Shown here: positions 7,977 to 17,666 of the stretch, piece by piece
How positions within the stretch are numbered: the first letter of the stretch is position 1
Layout of the letters: every line of letters starts with the position of its first letter
Assembly (NCBI RefSeq): GCF_017358165.1
Contig: NZ_CP071446.1
Span: forward strand, 1,736,001 to 1,800,000
Reading direction: 5' to 3'
Origin: Thermosipho ferrireducens
GTDB lineage: Bacteria; Thermotogota; Thermotogae; Thermotogales; Fervidobacteriaceae
DNA length: 64,000 nt
Notes under the pieces: generated by a model
Told to the model about the DNA's origin: nothing
The model's input: the letters and a program-made list of their open reading frames with translations, nothing else
Databases searched by the model: none
Position numbers and translations under genes: made by a program

Positions 7977-10442
7977 TTATTCCTGAATTTCTATCCAGAG
8001 ATCATCCATAATATATGGATCAGTATTATTTCCCCCACCAAAAACGTACGCTTTTGGTTCTTTAGATATCGGTCTAAACCTGGATTCTACTCCATCATAA
8101 TCCCAGCTTGTTATGTATATTTTCCATCCAGAATAATCTTCAGGATTTCCAAGATTATCTCCTTTAACTATTATCTTTATCCAGCCATCTTCAACAATCA
8201 ATTCTGGAGAACCTACTTGTGTACCGAATTGATTTTTATCTGCATTCTTTGCTGAATATAAAGCGGATGACCATCCAGTTACAAATATTTCGTAATCCCA
8301 ATCATCTATTTTATAATTCTGAAATGGTAAGTATTTGGCACCTTCTTTTTCAGGGTTATCCAGAAATATTTGATATGTTACGTGATCAAAACCATGTATT
8401 GGACTCCAGCTTTTTGTTATTTCCCTTGGCTTTATATAAATTACCAATGTAGGACCTATCGCCTGAACTCTGGCTCCCAGTATATCCATTTGCCTCTTAA
8501 AAGTCGGATCGGTAGGATACACATATGTCCCCTTTGGCCCATGATCATCATCTTTTGGGTCAATGACAAATGCTAAATCTCTTACTTCAAGACTTACTAA
8601 AAAACTTATCTCATCAGTGTAAAGTACGTCTTTCAAAGACTTTCCTCTGGCTTTTATGAGCAGAATATGCTTTCCGGGATCAAATCGCAATGGATCTATA
8701 ACATATTCAAATTTTCCATCCTTTACCTCTAATTTTATTTTGTTATTATACTTTCTATCAAGATATATATAAACATATTTTGCATTTGTTTCTCCAGTTA
8801 AAACAAATTTATCATCTATTGACATTCCATCTTTTAAATTGACTTTCACAAACAGATTACTCGTTCTTACAGATCTTTTTTCATTTGAAACTTCATACAC
8901 TGTTACACTTTTTCCAGGTATAGTAGTAATCAATTCTCCGTTTCCTTTTACAACAAGTTTTGTTGTTTTTCCTTTCACATTGAATATTGGAGTTAGCACT
9001 GTACCGGCTTCAAATTCTGTCTTTATTTTGGCGATTTTTACATCTTCAGCTGTGTTTAATACAACAACAAGTTTTTCATTATCATCTTCTAAAGAATATG
9101 CTAAAACACCTGCTCCACGTTCTTCGTAAATCAATGCTTTTACTTTTCCATATCTTGTTGCTGTATGTTTTTTTCTAAACGATATCAGTTCAGAAATAAA
9201 TTTGTACATATCACTGGTTTTATCAAAATGGTTTATTCCTCCTGAACCCCATCCGTTTTCAAACATGGAAGCTCTTGTCTCTTCAAAATATTGCTCCGTT
9301 CCATAATACACAACAGGCATTCCTGGTAACGTCATTAAAACCGTTAAAGCCATCTTTGTAACTACGGGAATTGTTCCTTTACCAAAACGCTCCATATCAT
9401 GATTATCTATAAATGTTACCAACAACCCTTTTTTTAAAGTTTCATTTCTGCGTTCAATTCTATATGCAAGGTATTGTGTCGGTTGTCCTCCTTTTATTAC
9501 CCTCTTTATTTCTTCATTCAACGGAAAATCGAGCATAGCATTAAAGCCTGTATCAAAGTACGTTTCTATTTCCTTTTCCGCAGAGTCATCCATTGGTTTT
9601 GACGTCAACCAGACTTCTCCAAAAGAAATAAAATTATCTTTTTGTGCATATATTCCATCTTTACTTAAAAAGAAATCTTTCCAGAAATCTTTTGGTACAT
9701 ACATTGCGGTATCAACTCTAAATCCATCTACTCCTACCTGTTTAATCCAGTATTTATAAGAATCTTTTAAAGCTTTTCTTACCTCAGGATTTTCTGTATT
9801 TAAATCATCAAGACCGGAAAGTTGATAATTAAGTTTTTGATTTTTATCCGAAAAGTCATTAATATCAGGTGTCCAGTGATAAATTGCTTTCTTTCTCACT
9901 TCGGGTTTGGTATAATCATTTAAATTAAAAGGGTATTGAGTTGGAGCATTTGTGGGAACACTTCCAGTATTCAACTCAAATTTTCCATTCTTAAACCTAA
10001 AATAATTTCCCACATGATTAACCACAATGTCTTGAATCAAGACCATATTATTTCTATGTAATTCCTCTGAAAGCTTTTTATAAATTTCTAAATCTCCAAA
10101 ATGTTCATCTACTTTTTTAAAATCACGCGCCCAATATCCGTGATATCCCCCATAATGTACCCAGGGATCCCACCACTGGTTCGCAACTGGCGGAGTAATC
10201 CAGATTCCATCAAACCCCATTCCCTTTATATATTCCAGCTTCTGCAATATTCCTTCTAAATCACCTCCACTGTATTTTGCCCCATCCCCTGGATTATACT
10301 CATTCATCCCCTGATCATTGTTAGAAACGTTTCCATCGTTAAACCTATCAATCATTATAAAATATAGTACCTTGTCCTGCCAATTACCAAAGATAATTGC
10401 AGTTAAAAGTAACAGAATCACCAAAAACAAAAATTTTTTCAT
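7977..10442 (-). CDS. Secreted alpha-amylase/pullulanase-type GH13 enzyme with C-terminal glucodextranase-like domain
   Basis: Extracellular glycoside hydrolase of 821 residues. A signal peptide (MKKFLFLVILLLLTAIIFG) is followed by a GH13 barrel with the nucleophile D244 (GFRVD), acid/base E276 (FGEVW) and D349 (FIDNHD), and conserved VVNH near 141-144. A beta domain follows near 450-530. The last 200 residues (PKDDDHGPKGTYVYP onwards, with KSWSPIHGFDH) resemble the glucodextranase/amylopullulanase C-terminal domain. It should cut starch or pullulan outside the cell. ATG 10442 is favoured over an in-frame GTG at 10451 by spacing from AGGAGG. The gene directly follows the PPC/DUF296 gene that is broken by an IS21 element, so its transcription may have changed. 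Confidence 0.92.
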   Translation of the reverse strand: MKKFLFLVILLLLTAIIFGNWQDKVLYFIMIDRFNDGNVSNNDQGMNEYNPGDGAKYSGGDLEGILQKLEYIKGMGFDGIWITPPVANQWWDPWVHYGGYHGYWARDFKKVDEHFGDLEIYKKLSEELHRNNMVLIQDIVVNHVGNYFRFKNGKFELNTGSVPTNAPTQYPFNLNDYTKPEVRKKAIYHWTPDINDFSDKNQKLNYQLSGLDDLNTENPEVRKALKDSYKYWIKQVGVDGFRVDTAMYVPKDFWKDFFLSKDGIYAQKDNFISFGEVWLTSKPMDDSAEKEIETYFDTGFNAMLDFPLNEEIKRVIKGGQPTQYLAYRIERRNETLKKGLLVTFIDNHDMERFGKGTIPVVTKMALTVLMTLPGMPVVYYGTEQYFEETRASMFENGWGSGGINHFDKTSDMYKFISELISFRKKHTATRYGKVKALIYEERGAGVLAYSLEDDNEKLVVVLNTAEDVKIAKIKTEFEAGTVLTPIFNVKGKTTKLVVKGNGELITTIPGKSVTVYEVSNEKRSVRTSNLFVKVNLKDGMSIDDKFVLTGETNAKYVYIYLDRKYNNKIKLEVKDGKFEYVIDPLRFDPGKHILLIKARGKSLKDVLYTDEISFLVSLEVRDLAFVIDPKDDDHGPKGTYVYPTDPTFKRQMDILGARVQAIGPTLVIYIKPREITKSWSPIHGFDHVTYQIFLDNPEKEGAKYLPFQNYKIDDWDYEIFVTGWSSALYSAKNADKNQFGTQVGSPELIVEDGWIKIIVKGDNLGNPEDYSGWKIYITSWDYDGVESRFRPISKEPKAYVFGGGNNTDPYIMDDLWIEIQE

Positions 10443-10474
10443 AAAGACCACCTCCTGATAAAAAGTAAAACTTA

Positions 10475-10773
10475 TTATTTGAAAATCAACGGCCTAAAAT
10501 ATTCGCCTTGCTTTCTGTAAAGTTCTATATTTAATTTTTCTATGAACAGTTCCACTGTATTGCAAACGGTACCACTGAACAGATGCCCTCCTATTACTTT
10601 TTTATCATATCCTGAAAATGAAACATGAATATGTGGAAAAATTCCATTGTCTTTCAAAGAAATGTTTCCACTCATAGTTAATAGCTCATATGGTTCCTTG
10701 AAAAAATCTTTCTCATATTCTTTTGTATTAACGTTAAACCACCCAAGATTAAATTCTCTCATCATACCTATAC
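10475..10773 (-). pseudogene. PPC/DUF296 domain gene, 3' part, interrupted by IS21 element
   Basis: This segment encodes the last two thirds of a PPC (DUF296) domain, including FPHIHVSFSG and GGHLFSGTVCNTVE. The family lacks a firm role in bacteria. The 5' third lies 2.1 kb away at 12910-13030. Removing the IS element and one 6-base target copy restores an in-frame gene of 139 residues, the normal family length, through ...VVMS|GIGMM. An open frame of 109 residues here begins within the IS end at 10804 but has no ribosome binding site, so I treat it as a fragment. The amylase starts 32 bases downstream and was probably co-transcribed. Confidence 0.9.
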
Positions 10774-10838
10774 CACTCATGTAAAAGTCAAGATAAAAAT
10801 GCATAAAAAAGGGAAAATAATAATGGACAAAAAAAGTA

Positions 10839-11600
10839 TTATTGCTTAGAAGAATTAGAGAAAAATTCGAGTTTTTCCTTTAATCTATATGATTCACCTT
10901 TAATTGAAATTACGTGGGAATGATGCAGTAGTCTATCCAGGATTGCTTGAGCCAGGACAGGGGATCCAAATATTTCACTCCACTCTGAAAACGGTGTATT
11001 GGTTGTTATTATCGTTGAATGTTTTTCATATCTTTTTGAGATTAACTGGAAGAATATATTTGCACCATCTTTATCTATTGGTAAATATCCTATTTCATCT
11101 ATTATTAATACTTTGTATTTTGCAAAATGTTTTAGTCTTACTTCTAATCTATTTTCTTTTAAAGCCTTTTTCAATTGAGCTATTAATTCTTGAAAATGTA
11201 TAAAATATGTTGAGTATCTATGTTTTGCACATTCAATTCCCAATGAAACAGCAAGATGCGTTTTACCAACTCCTGGAGTACCTACAAATAATATATTTTC
11301 ATTATTTTCCACAAATCTTAAGCTTTTTAAATCTAAGATTTGTTGTTTATTTATTCCAGGTTGAAAATCAAAGTCAAAATCTTCTATTCCTTTCAAAAAA
11401 GGAAAATTAGCAACTTTTACCATTGAAGCAATAGCTCTTTTTCTCTTTGCTTTTAACTCTAATTCACTTAATTCATATAATGCTTCTACTATGCTTTTTT
11501 CTTCATTATTTATAAGGGTTATATATTTATCCAGATTATTTTTCATATTTACCAGATTCAATTCTTCCAGATTGTTTTGTAATTTTATATAAACATTCAT
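10839..11600 (-). CDS. istB: IS21 family helper ATPase IstB
   Basis: AAA+ ATPase that assists the IS21 transposase in target capture. The 253-residue protein has Walker A GTPGVGKT (107-114), Walker B VLIIDEIGYLP (about 165-175) and the IstB-typical TTNTPFSEW segment. Its ATG overlaps the istA stop (ATGA) and the ribosome binding site GGAGGGA lies inside istA, so it is translated by coupling, as in other IS21 elements. Confidence 0.95.
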   Translation of the reverse strand: MNVYIKLQNNLEELNLVNMKNNLDKYITLINNEEKSIVEALYELSELELKAKRKRAIASMVKVANFPFLKGIEDFDFDFQPGINKQQILDLKSLRFVENNENILFVGTPGVGKTHLAVSLGIECAKHRYSTYFIHFQELIAQLKKALKENRLEVRLKHFAKYKVLIIDEIGYLPIDKDGANIFFQLISKRYEKHSTIITTNTPFSEWSEIFGSPVLAQAILDRLLHHSHVISIKGESYRLKEKLEFFSNSSKQ

Positions 11601-12811
11601 ACATTTCCCTCCTGCAAGAATTTATCCAGATTTTTTAAATTATTCTCACATACTTCTTTTAATTCTTCGCCGCTTTTTATATGCTTTCTCATTAATGCCA
11701 TATAATGGTTATTAAGATAATTAATTTTTTTACCTGTTATTTCGTGTACTGCTATTAACTCTGTGATATAATACACATAGATGTAGTTCTCATTGATTTT
11801 TAAATTAACTATTTTTCCTATGTATTCTGGTGGAACGGAGTATTTATTCCCTTTGTAGTATATCAATGAATCTTTTTGGACTTTAACTTTGACAGAATAA
11901 TCTACATATGATTCAATGATATGTCTTTTTGGTAGTGGGAATAAATACTCCTTTTCTTTTTGAAACAACAACAGTGGTGGAACATTAGTTGCTTGATTTA
12001 TTCGTGTGTTGACTTTTTTATTTATCCTTCTGATTATATCCTTTAATTCTTCCTCACTTTCAAAAGCGTAATTATATGCTAATAACCAATTTAAAAATTT
12101 ATTTGCTGATTCTACTTTCCCTTTGGTATATGAGTGCTTTGGCTTACATAATTTAATTTTAAACCCAAAATCTTTCGCAAAAGCTTTCATCTTGTTGTTT
12201 ATTTTTCTACCGTTTTCGGTAATATCTACAACAGATTTCATATTGTCGAATAGTATTTCTTGAGGAACACCACCTGTAGCTTTAAATGCGTTGATTAAAC
12301 ATTCAAAAATATCTTGTTGTGTTTTGCTTTGTCTGTATTCAAAGTAACAGTATCTTGAATATCCCAATTTGTAATTAAATACATTTACTACAAATTCTTC
12401 ACCACTTTTTGAATGTAATCTCATATTTTCTTTCCAATCCACTTGAGCTTGAATACCAGGTAAAGTTTCAAACCTCGGATGTCCTTTAGAATTCTTCTCA
12501 GCTCTCAACCCCTTCCTTTTTACATATTTCCTAAAGTTCGAATATGTTCCAATTACATCTCCTTCTTCATCTCTCAATCTTTCATATGCCGCTCTAATTG
12601 TAATTCCTTTAATTGACATTAACATCGCTATTTTTTCAAAATATTTATCCAGCTTACTGGGTTTGTTTCTAGTTTTAGGCTTTCCCTGATAACCTTCCCA
12701 ATACTTCTTTACAGTTCTTCTATCTATCCCATATATCCTTGCTAGTTCAGAAAAGTTAGGTTTCAAATTCATCCCCCTTAACATTTGCAAATGTTGTTTG
12801 ATTTTCTCCAT
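11597..12811 (-). CDS. istA: IS21 family transposase IstA
   Basis: DDE transposase of 404 residues. An N-terminal helix-turn-helix (FSELARIYGIDRRTVKKYW, about 20-38) binds the element ends; the catalytic core has D125 (QVDWKE), D189 (LFDNMKS) and E234 (KGKVESANKF). The ATG at 12811 is chosen over one 15 codons upstream because GGGAGGAGGG is correctly spaced before it. No frameshift or stop is seen, so the enzyme is probably functional. Confidence 0.95.
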   Translation of the reverse strand: MEKIKQHLQMLRGMNLKPNFSELARIYGIDRRTVKKYWEGYQGKPKTRNKPSKLDKYFEKIAMLMSIKGITIRAAYERLRDEEGDVIGTYSNFRKYVKRKGLRAEKNSKGHPRFETLPGIQAQVDWKENMRLHSKSGEEFVVNVFNYKLGYSRYCYFEYRQSKTQQDIFECLINAFKATGGVPQEILFDNMKSVVDITENGRKINNKMKAFAKDFGFKIKLCKPKHSYTKGKVESANKFLNWLLAYNYAFESEEELKDIIRRINKKVNTRINQATNVPPLLLFQKEKEYLFPLPKRHIIESYVDYSVKVKVQKDSLIYYKGNKYSVPPEYIGKIVNLKINENYIYVYYITELIAVHEITGKKINYLNNHYMALMRKHIKSGEELKEVCENNLKNLDKFLQEGNV

Positions 12812-12909
12812 CTTTGGTATCCCTCCTCCCAAAGGAAGGATACCATTTATGTACATTTTTGTGCATTTTTATTTTCCTCTTTTTGTCCATTTGTATTTTA
12901 CCATTTACA

Positions 12910-13030
12910 CACTCATTACAACTCCAGATTTTAAATCAACTTCTTTTAAAACCTTTACCAGCGTTTCAAAGAAATCCTCTCCATCATCAAATCTTACAAA
13001 AAGGATATTATCTTTAAATGTATAAACCAT
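12910..13030 (-). pseudogene. PPC/DUF296 domain gene, 5' part
   Basis: The first 40 codons of the interrupted gene: start MVYTFKDNILFVRFDDGEDF at 13030, behind GGGTGAGAGA, reading to ...VVMSG at the IS junction. In its present state the frame hits a TAA three bases inside the element. Joined with 10475-10773 it gives a complete PPC domain. Confidence 0.88.
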
Positions 13031-13090
13031 TCTCTCACCCTCTCTAAAATATTTTTACATCACTAAAATATAATATAACATACATATTGT

Positions 13091-13457
13091 AAATCTGGCG
13101 AGATTGGCGAGGTTAGCGAGAGTTGGTAAAAAGACAAGATCCCTCACATTCGTTCGGAATGACAATAAGGAGAAGATCCTTCGTCACTTCGTTCCTCAGG
13201 ATGACATCCCCCTCGTCATTTCATTCCTCGGGATGACAAGAAGAAGGGTGTCATTCCGAACCCGAAGGGTGAGGAATCTTATAATTGGCAAGGCCTGTCC
13301 TGAGCACGAAGTGCGAAGGATTTGGCGAGATTAGCGAGAGTTGGCGAGGCTTGTTCTGAGGAATGTAGTGATGAAGGATTTTGCAAGGTTAGTAAAAAGA
13401 ATCGGAATGACAGAGAAAAAAGATGTCATTCCGAGGAACTGAAAGGCGAAAAACTTT
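13091..13457. repeat. Dispersed hairpin repeat cluster, site 2
   Basis: Noncoding region between the PPC gene start and the cupin gene. It contains units with ends ATCCT/AGGAT, ATCCC/GGGAT and ATTCC/GGAAT, with GCGAG-step tracts at both sides. It shares long near-identical stretches with site 1 (5.0-5.25 kb). The open frame through it is not a gene. Confidence 0.85.
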
Positions 13458-13480
13458 ATAATCAGTAAGAGGTGGCAATA

Positions 13481-13798
13481 TTATCCAAGTATCTTTATCA
13501 CAAGCACCTCTGCTTCATCACTACCAACATTTTTTACACTGTGCAAAATATTTTTAGGAAATTCAATCATTTCATTTTTTTCTAATCTTGCAAGTTCACC
13601 ATTAATTTCCACCTCTACAATCCCGGATAAAACATAAAGTATTGCATCAACATCGCTCTTGTGAGCATGCAAAAGAGCTTCAGGTTTCAATTTTATGTGA
13701 ACCATTTGAATAGAATCATTCTCAAAAAACCTCGTACCAACGACTTTTTCATTACTTAAAATTGGTTCTTTACCCCTGTAAGAATAAACATTTATCAT
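13481..13798 (-). CDS. Cupin domain protein
   Basis: A 105-residue single-domain cupin. The first metal-binding motif is recognisable as HIKLKPEALLHAHKS followed by G-VEVEING; the second half has EFPKNILHSVKNVG with the last conserved His. Small cupins of this kind bind a divalent metal and serve as sugar or oxalate-type enzymes or as ligand sensors; the role here is unknown. GGAGGTGAG precedes the ATG. It is transcribed alone, divergently from the nitroreductase gene. Confidence 0.85.
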   Translation of the reverse strand: MINVYSYRGKEPILSNEKVVGTRFFENDSIQMVHIKLKPEALLHAHKSDVDAILYVLSGIVEVEINGELARLEKNEMIEFPKNILHSVKNVGSDEAEVLVIKILG

Positions 13799-13929
13799 TT
13801 TCTCACCTCCAGTTTAATTATAACTTTTATTTAGTCTTTAACAATATAACTTTTGTTACAAAATTTATCGAATACTATTTGGATAAACTGTGAAAAGATA
13901 GTAAACTATATTTGAAAGGTGGTGATACA

Positions 13930-14502
13930 GTGATTTTTGAGCTTGCAAAAAATAGAAAAACTATCAGAAAGTTTAAAAAAGATAACCCTCCAATCGAAGA
14001 TTTGATATACGCTATTGAATGCGCAAAAGAAGCGCCATCTGGAATGAACTCTCAGCCATGGATTTTTGTTATTATTAGAAATGAAAAACTAAAGCGAAAA
14101 ATTAGAGAAATATGCGAAAGAAATGAAAAAAGTTTTTATCAAACTGCGAAAGGACCACTCAAAGAGTTTCTTTTAAAGAACAATATTAACTGGAAAAAAG
14201 AATTTTTGACACAAGCTCCATACCTTATCGCAGCATTTTCATATATAAAAGCTCCATTTGCAAAAGAATCGCTATGGATCTCTATAGGCTATATTTTATT
14301 AGCTCTTGAAGAAAAGGGATTATCCACAGTAACATATACTCCTTCAGATCCGAAAGAAATTTCAAAAATTTTAAATACACCAGCAGAATACAAACTTGAA
14401 GTTATATTACCAGTAGGATATTCAGCAGATAACAAAAAAAAATGTAAAAGAAAAAATGTTAATGAAATTATCTTTTTTGATAACTTTGTTGGAGGTGAAT
14501 AA
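13930..14502 (+). CDS. Nitroreductase family flavoprotein
   Basis: FMN-dependent NAD(P)H oxidoreductase of 190 residues. It shows the family pattern: RKTIRKF near the start, APSGMNSQPWIFV (FMN phosphate region) around 35-47, and WISIGYILLALEEKGLSTV in the second half. The physiological electron acceptor cannot be assigned. The GTG at 13930 is used because AAAGGTGGTGA precedes it; the frame opens six codons earlier with TTG. The HAD gene starts two bases after its stop, so they form an operon. Confidence 0.87.
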   Translation: MIFELAKNRKTIRKFKKDNPPIEDLIYAIECAKEAPSGMNSQPWIFVIIRNEKLKRKIREICERNEKSFYQTAKGPLKEFLLKNNINWKKEFLTQAPYLIAAFSYIKAPFAKESLWISIGYILLALEEKGLSTVTYTPSDPKEISKILNTPAEYKLEVILPVGYSADNKKKCKRKNVNEIIFFDNFVGGE

Positions 14503-14503
14503 T

Positions 14504-15124
14504 ATGTATATTTTTGTGGATTATGATGGAACTTTAGTAAAAACCCCTGAGGAAGATTTTACCAAACTATACTTCTACGAACTAAGTAAAAAGTCCGGTA
14601 TTTCTCCTGAACATATTGCAACACTTGTTATGGGAACTATAAAAGAAATGGCTCAAAATCAGGATGGTCAAAAAACACTATATGAAGATTTCGTTGAACG
14701 TCTCATAAAAAAAGATACACGTGGGAGAAAATACTGGATAGAGCTCTTTGAAGACTTTTATAATAATGAATTTTTAAAAATCAAAAAATTTATACAACCA
14801 AATCACGAGCTAATCGATTCAATTAAACAAACAACACGACAAATTATTTTCGCTTCCAATCCATTGTTCCCAAAAATAGCTGTGGAAAAACGAATTGGTT
14901 TTGTAGGCCTCACTCCTCAAAACTTTGTATACATCGCCTACATGGAAAACTCCCACTATTTCAAACCAAATCCAAAGTTTTTCGATGAAATACTTAAAAA
15001 GTTAAACTTAAATCCATCAGAGTGTATAATGATAGGAGATTCTGAAGCAGATATGGCATCTGAAAAAGTTGGAATCAAATTTATTCATGTCTCAAACGTT
15101 GAAGAATGGAAAAAATACTTTTAA
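14504..15124 (+). CDS. HAD superfamily hydrolase (phosphatase-like)
   Basis: A 206-residue haloacid dehalogenase-like protein with the four HAD motifs: nucleophile DYDGTLV at residues 6-12, FASNP, Lys in FKPNPKFF and the acidic MIGDSEADM. A four-helix cap sits between motif I and II. It probably dephosphorylates a small metabolite. GGAGGTGA inside the nitroreductase stop region sets the ATG at 14504. It ends the two-gene operon, with a terminator 4 bases beyond. Confidence 0.87.
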   Translation: MYIFVDYDGTLVKTPEEDFTKLYFYELSKKSGISPEHIATLVMGTIKEMAQNQDGQKTLYEDFVERLIKKDTRGRKYWIELFEDFYNNEFLKIKKFIQPNHELIDSIKQTTRQIIFASNPLFPKIAVEKRIGFVGLTPQNFVYIAYMENSHYFKPNPKFFDEILKKLNLNPSECIMIGDSEADMASEKVGIKFIHVSNVEEWKKYF

Positions 15125-15127
15125 AAC

Positions 15128-15156
15128 AAATCCCCCTGTCAAAGGGGGATTTTTGT
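15128..15156 (+). terminator. Terminator of nitroreductase-HAD operon
   Basis: A 10-base stem AAATCCCCCT/AGGGGGATTT with a five-base loop, followed by TTTG. Confidence 0.85.
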
Positions 15157-15175
15157 AAATATCATTTGTTATTAT

Positions 15176-15715
15176 TCACCATCTATTGCCTCTCATCATT
15201 GAACCCGGGTAATTATATCCGTATCCCATCATCCATCCACCTGAATGGCATGGCATATCATCGTAATCAAAACCGCTTCTCTCATACCACATTCCAGGAC
15301 CCCATGATCTGTTTTCAGAAAAGCCGTATCTAAAAAGATTTCTGTACGGCATTTTTATTGTAACACCGTTTACTGTAGCGCCAAAAGCAACTTTAAATGT
15401 TTCATCATTAAATGAAACTCCTCTAACGTTAAGTTCCACTTCCATACCCGGTTTTAATTCAAAAAATCTCCAGATAGGCCCAGCAACTATTTCCACATCT
15501 CCTGAATCTGTTGTAACCGTTATTATCGCACCGGGCATAGTTCCAGGTTCAATTACAACATTTTTTATAGTACCGGCAACAACTTCTTCCTCTTCACTAA
15601 TCTGAACATTCTGAGGTAACTGTTCAACTGGCCTTCTGCTTACCCATCCTCCTGCAAATAAGATTCCTGTTATAATCGCTCCCAGAAATATAATAGTTAA
15701 AATCCTCTTCCTCAT
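15176..15715 (-). CDS. Secreted or membrane-anchored protein with Gly/Met/Tyr-rich tail, unknown
   Basis: A 179-residue protein with an N-terminal hydrophobic signal/anchor (ILTIIFLGAIITGILFAGG). Residues 45-125 look like a small beta domain (VVAGTIKNVVIEPG, ITVTTDSGDVEI, VELNVRGVSF) of the OB-like kind. The last 45 residues are unusual: aromatic and rich in Gly, Met, Tyr and Trp, with one Cys and one His (DDMPCHSGGWMMGYGYNY). Such tails are seen in metal-binding or surface-sticking proteins, but this is inference. AGGAGGTAGAAAGT precedes the ATG. I do not recognise a family. Confidence 0.65.
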   Translation of the reverse strand: MRKRILTIIFLGAIITGILFAGGWVSRRPVEQLPQNVQISEEEEVVAGTIKNVVIEPGTMPGAIITVTTDSGDVEIVAGPIWRFFELKPGMEVELNVRGVSFNDETFKVAFGATVNGVTIKMPYRNLFRYGFSENRSWGPGMWYERSGFDYDDMPCHSGGWMMGYGYNYPGSMMRGNRW

Positions 15716-15983
15716 ACTTTCTACCTCCTTATAATTAAGTTTGCATTTTAATTGTACTTTTAAAACCTTTGAAGGTCTTTAAAGATTCCTTAGAGTTTGC
15801 TTAGAACAACTTCTTCCCCATTTTCCCGGAACAAATCTTGTTAATTTCAATAATTTTGCCATTTTTTGCAACTTAAATTTGCACTTTCAACCAAGCTAAA
15901 AGTCATGTAATTATATTGTAATTGTATTGTGATATAATATATACACATTGCGCTTAAAACCACCAAAGAAAGGAGGGGGATAT

Positions 15984-17666
15984 ATGAAAAGTATAGTAAG
16001 TAAATTCATAGTAATTCTTTTAATAGTGATAACTGTGATCGTAACTGTGGTCTTTTTCTCAAGTTATTTTGGTCTGGAACGTGTATTTGAAAAGTACCTG
16101 ATGAGAGGATTTGTCGACTCTGTTTATACTGTTCTGGAAAAACTTTATGAAGCTGAATCAAAGGGTGAAATCTCAAAAGCACAGGTTAAACAGGAGATTA
16201 TCTCATTTTTAGAAAAATTTAGATATGAAAATGGGAAAAATTATGTATGGATAAATGACACCAATGGAAATATTATTTATCATCCTTCGATTAAAGGCAA
16301 TCAATTAAACCTTCAGGATAAACAGGGAAAATATATAATTAAAGATCTTATCAATGTTGTGGTAAAAAATGGTGAAGGTACAATAGAATATTACTGGACA
16401 AAATTAAATGATACAAAGTTATATAAAAAAATATCTTATGGAAAACTATTCAAACCCTACAACTGGATAATTGCCACGGGTATTTACTCAAGTGATTTGA
16501 AAGCTGCTGCCAATCAAGTACTTATCCCTATTATGTACACAACCCTGGCAGCTTCCATAATAGTAATAAGTGTAATATTCTTCCTGGGAAAAAATATTAG
16601 AAAAGAAACAAAGGAAATAGAAGATTTTATAGAAAGTGTCGCATCTGGCAATTTAACAGAAGATTTACACGTAAAACGTAACGATGAATTTGGAAGAATA
16701 ACTCTCCACATCAAAGAAATGACCAAAAAATTAAGGGAGAATATTCAAAGCATACAAACAACTTCAGAATTATTAGAAGATCATTCAAAAAAGCTTTCAA
16801 AATCTTCTCTGGAACTGTCTTCAGTAGGGGAGACAACAAATGATAAAGTATCAGAAATAAATGAAAATATTCAAAACATTTCTGCATCAGTAGAAGAAAT
16901 TAATTCTTCGACTGAAGAAGTTGCCTCAAGCATACAGTTAATATCAAACGTAGTTCAAGAATTGTTGAAAAATTCTAATATGGTGTTGGATGCTGCATCC
17001 AAAGGTAAGGAAATTCTCCTCAAAGTAGATTCAATGGTGGAGAAAAACGCAGAAATGGCATCTAAAACTCAGAATATAGTAGAAGAATTAATAAAAAGGA
17101 CAAAAAATATTGGTGAAGTTATCCAGACCATAAATACTATTTCTGAGCAAACTAATTTGCTGGCTTTAAACGCAGCTATAGAAGCTGCAAGAGCCGGGGA
17201 AGCTGGAAAAGGCTTTGCAGTAGTAGCAGACGAGATTAGAAAATTAGCTGAAGATAGTAAAACAGCCACGCAAAACATTATAGACATACTTGAAGAAGTT
17301 CAAGAATACACAAAAATGACCTCTGACTTTTCACAACAAACTGTGGAAAATACTCTGGAAACAAGAAACAAATCTTCAGAAGCAGAGAAAGAATTCTTAA
17401 ATATAATTTCTGAAATAGAAAACATTGTAAAAATGGTAGACGATTTATCGGCTACTACACAGGAACAAAGTGCGGCTGCTGAGGAAATATCAACAGCTAT
17501 TAACTCAGCTGCAAAAGCAATAACCAGTGTTGCAGAAGATATAAACGAAATAGTCTCATTAACAAAGAAACAATACAACTTCTCAAATACGGTAGACACA
17601 GCGGCAAAAGAACTATTAAAATTATCAACGTCACTGGCTGAAATAGCCCACAAATTTAAAACATAA
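15984..17666 (+). CDS. Methyl-accepting chemotaxis protein with single Cache sensor
   Basis: Chemoreceptor of 560 residues: membrane helix at 5-27, an extracellular single-Cache (sCache_2) domain with [16 protein letters not shown] and the closing [13 protein letters not shown], membrane helix near 183-203, HAMP and the signalling domain with the conserved tip [20 protein letters not shown]. Single-Cache domains usually sense small carboxylates; the ligand is unknown. The ATG at 15984 follows AGGAGGGGG; 12 extra upstream codons have no binding site. A TATAAT at about 15934 may be the -10. Confidence 0.92.
   Translation: MKSIVSKFIVILLIVITVIVTVVFFSSYFGLERVFEKYLMRGFVDSVYTVLEKLYEAESKGEISKAQVKQEIISFLEKFRYENGKNYVWINDTNGNIIYHPSIKGNQLNLQDKQGKYIIKDLINVVVKNGEGTIEYYWTKLNDTKLYKKISYGKLFKPYNWIIATGIYSSDLKAAANQVLIPIMYTTLAASIIVISVIFFLGKNIRKETKEIEDFIESVASGNLTEDLHVKRNDEFGRITLHIKEMTKKLRENIQSIQTTSELLEDHSKKLSKSSLELSSVGETTNDKVSEINENIQNISASVEEINSSTEEVASSIQLISNVVQELLKNSNMVLDAASKGKEILLKVDSMVEKNAEMASKTQNIVEELIKRTKNIGEVIQTINTISEQTNLLALNAAIEAARAGEAGKGFAVVADEIRKLAEDSKTATQNIIDILEEVQEYTKMTSDFSQQTVENTLETRNKSSEAEKEFLNIISEIENIVKMVDDLSATTQEQSAAAEEISTAINSAAKAITSVAEDINEIVSLTKKQYNFSNTVDTAAKELLKLSTSLAEIAHKFKT

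Larger units (their letters stand above)
10780..12909 (-). mobile_element. IS21-family insertion sequence (istA-istB), 2,130 bp
   Basis: The element has TG...CA ends; the outer ends on the two sides read TGTAAA. It carries istA and istB, and the two ends share subterminal repeats (ATAAAAATGCA and AATGGACAAAAA in both), as is usual for IS21. It is flanked by a 6-base direct repeat CACTCA (10774-10779 and 12910-12915), read as the target duplication. Both genes are intact, so the copy looks recent and potentially active. Confidence 0.92.

Noticed and set aside
10475-10804. Intact 109-residue gene at the edge of the IS element
   Set aside because: Its first ten codons come from the IS end, no binding site precedes it, and the missing N-terminal third of the domain is found across the element.
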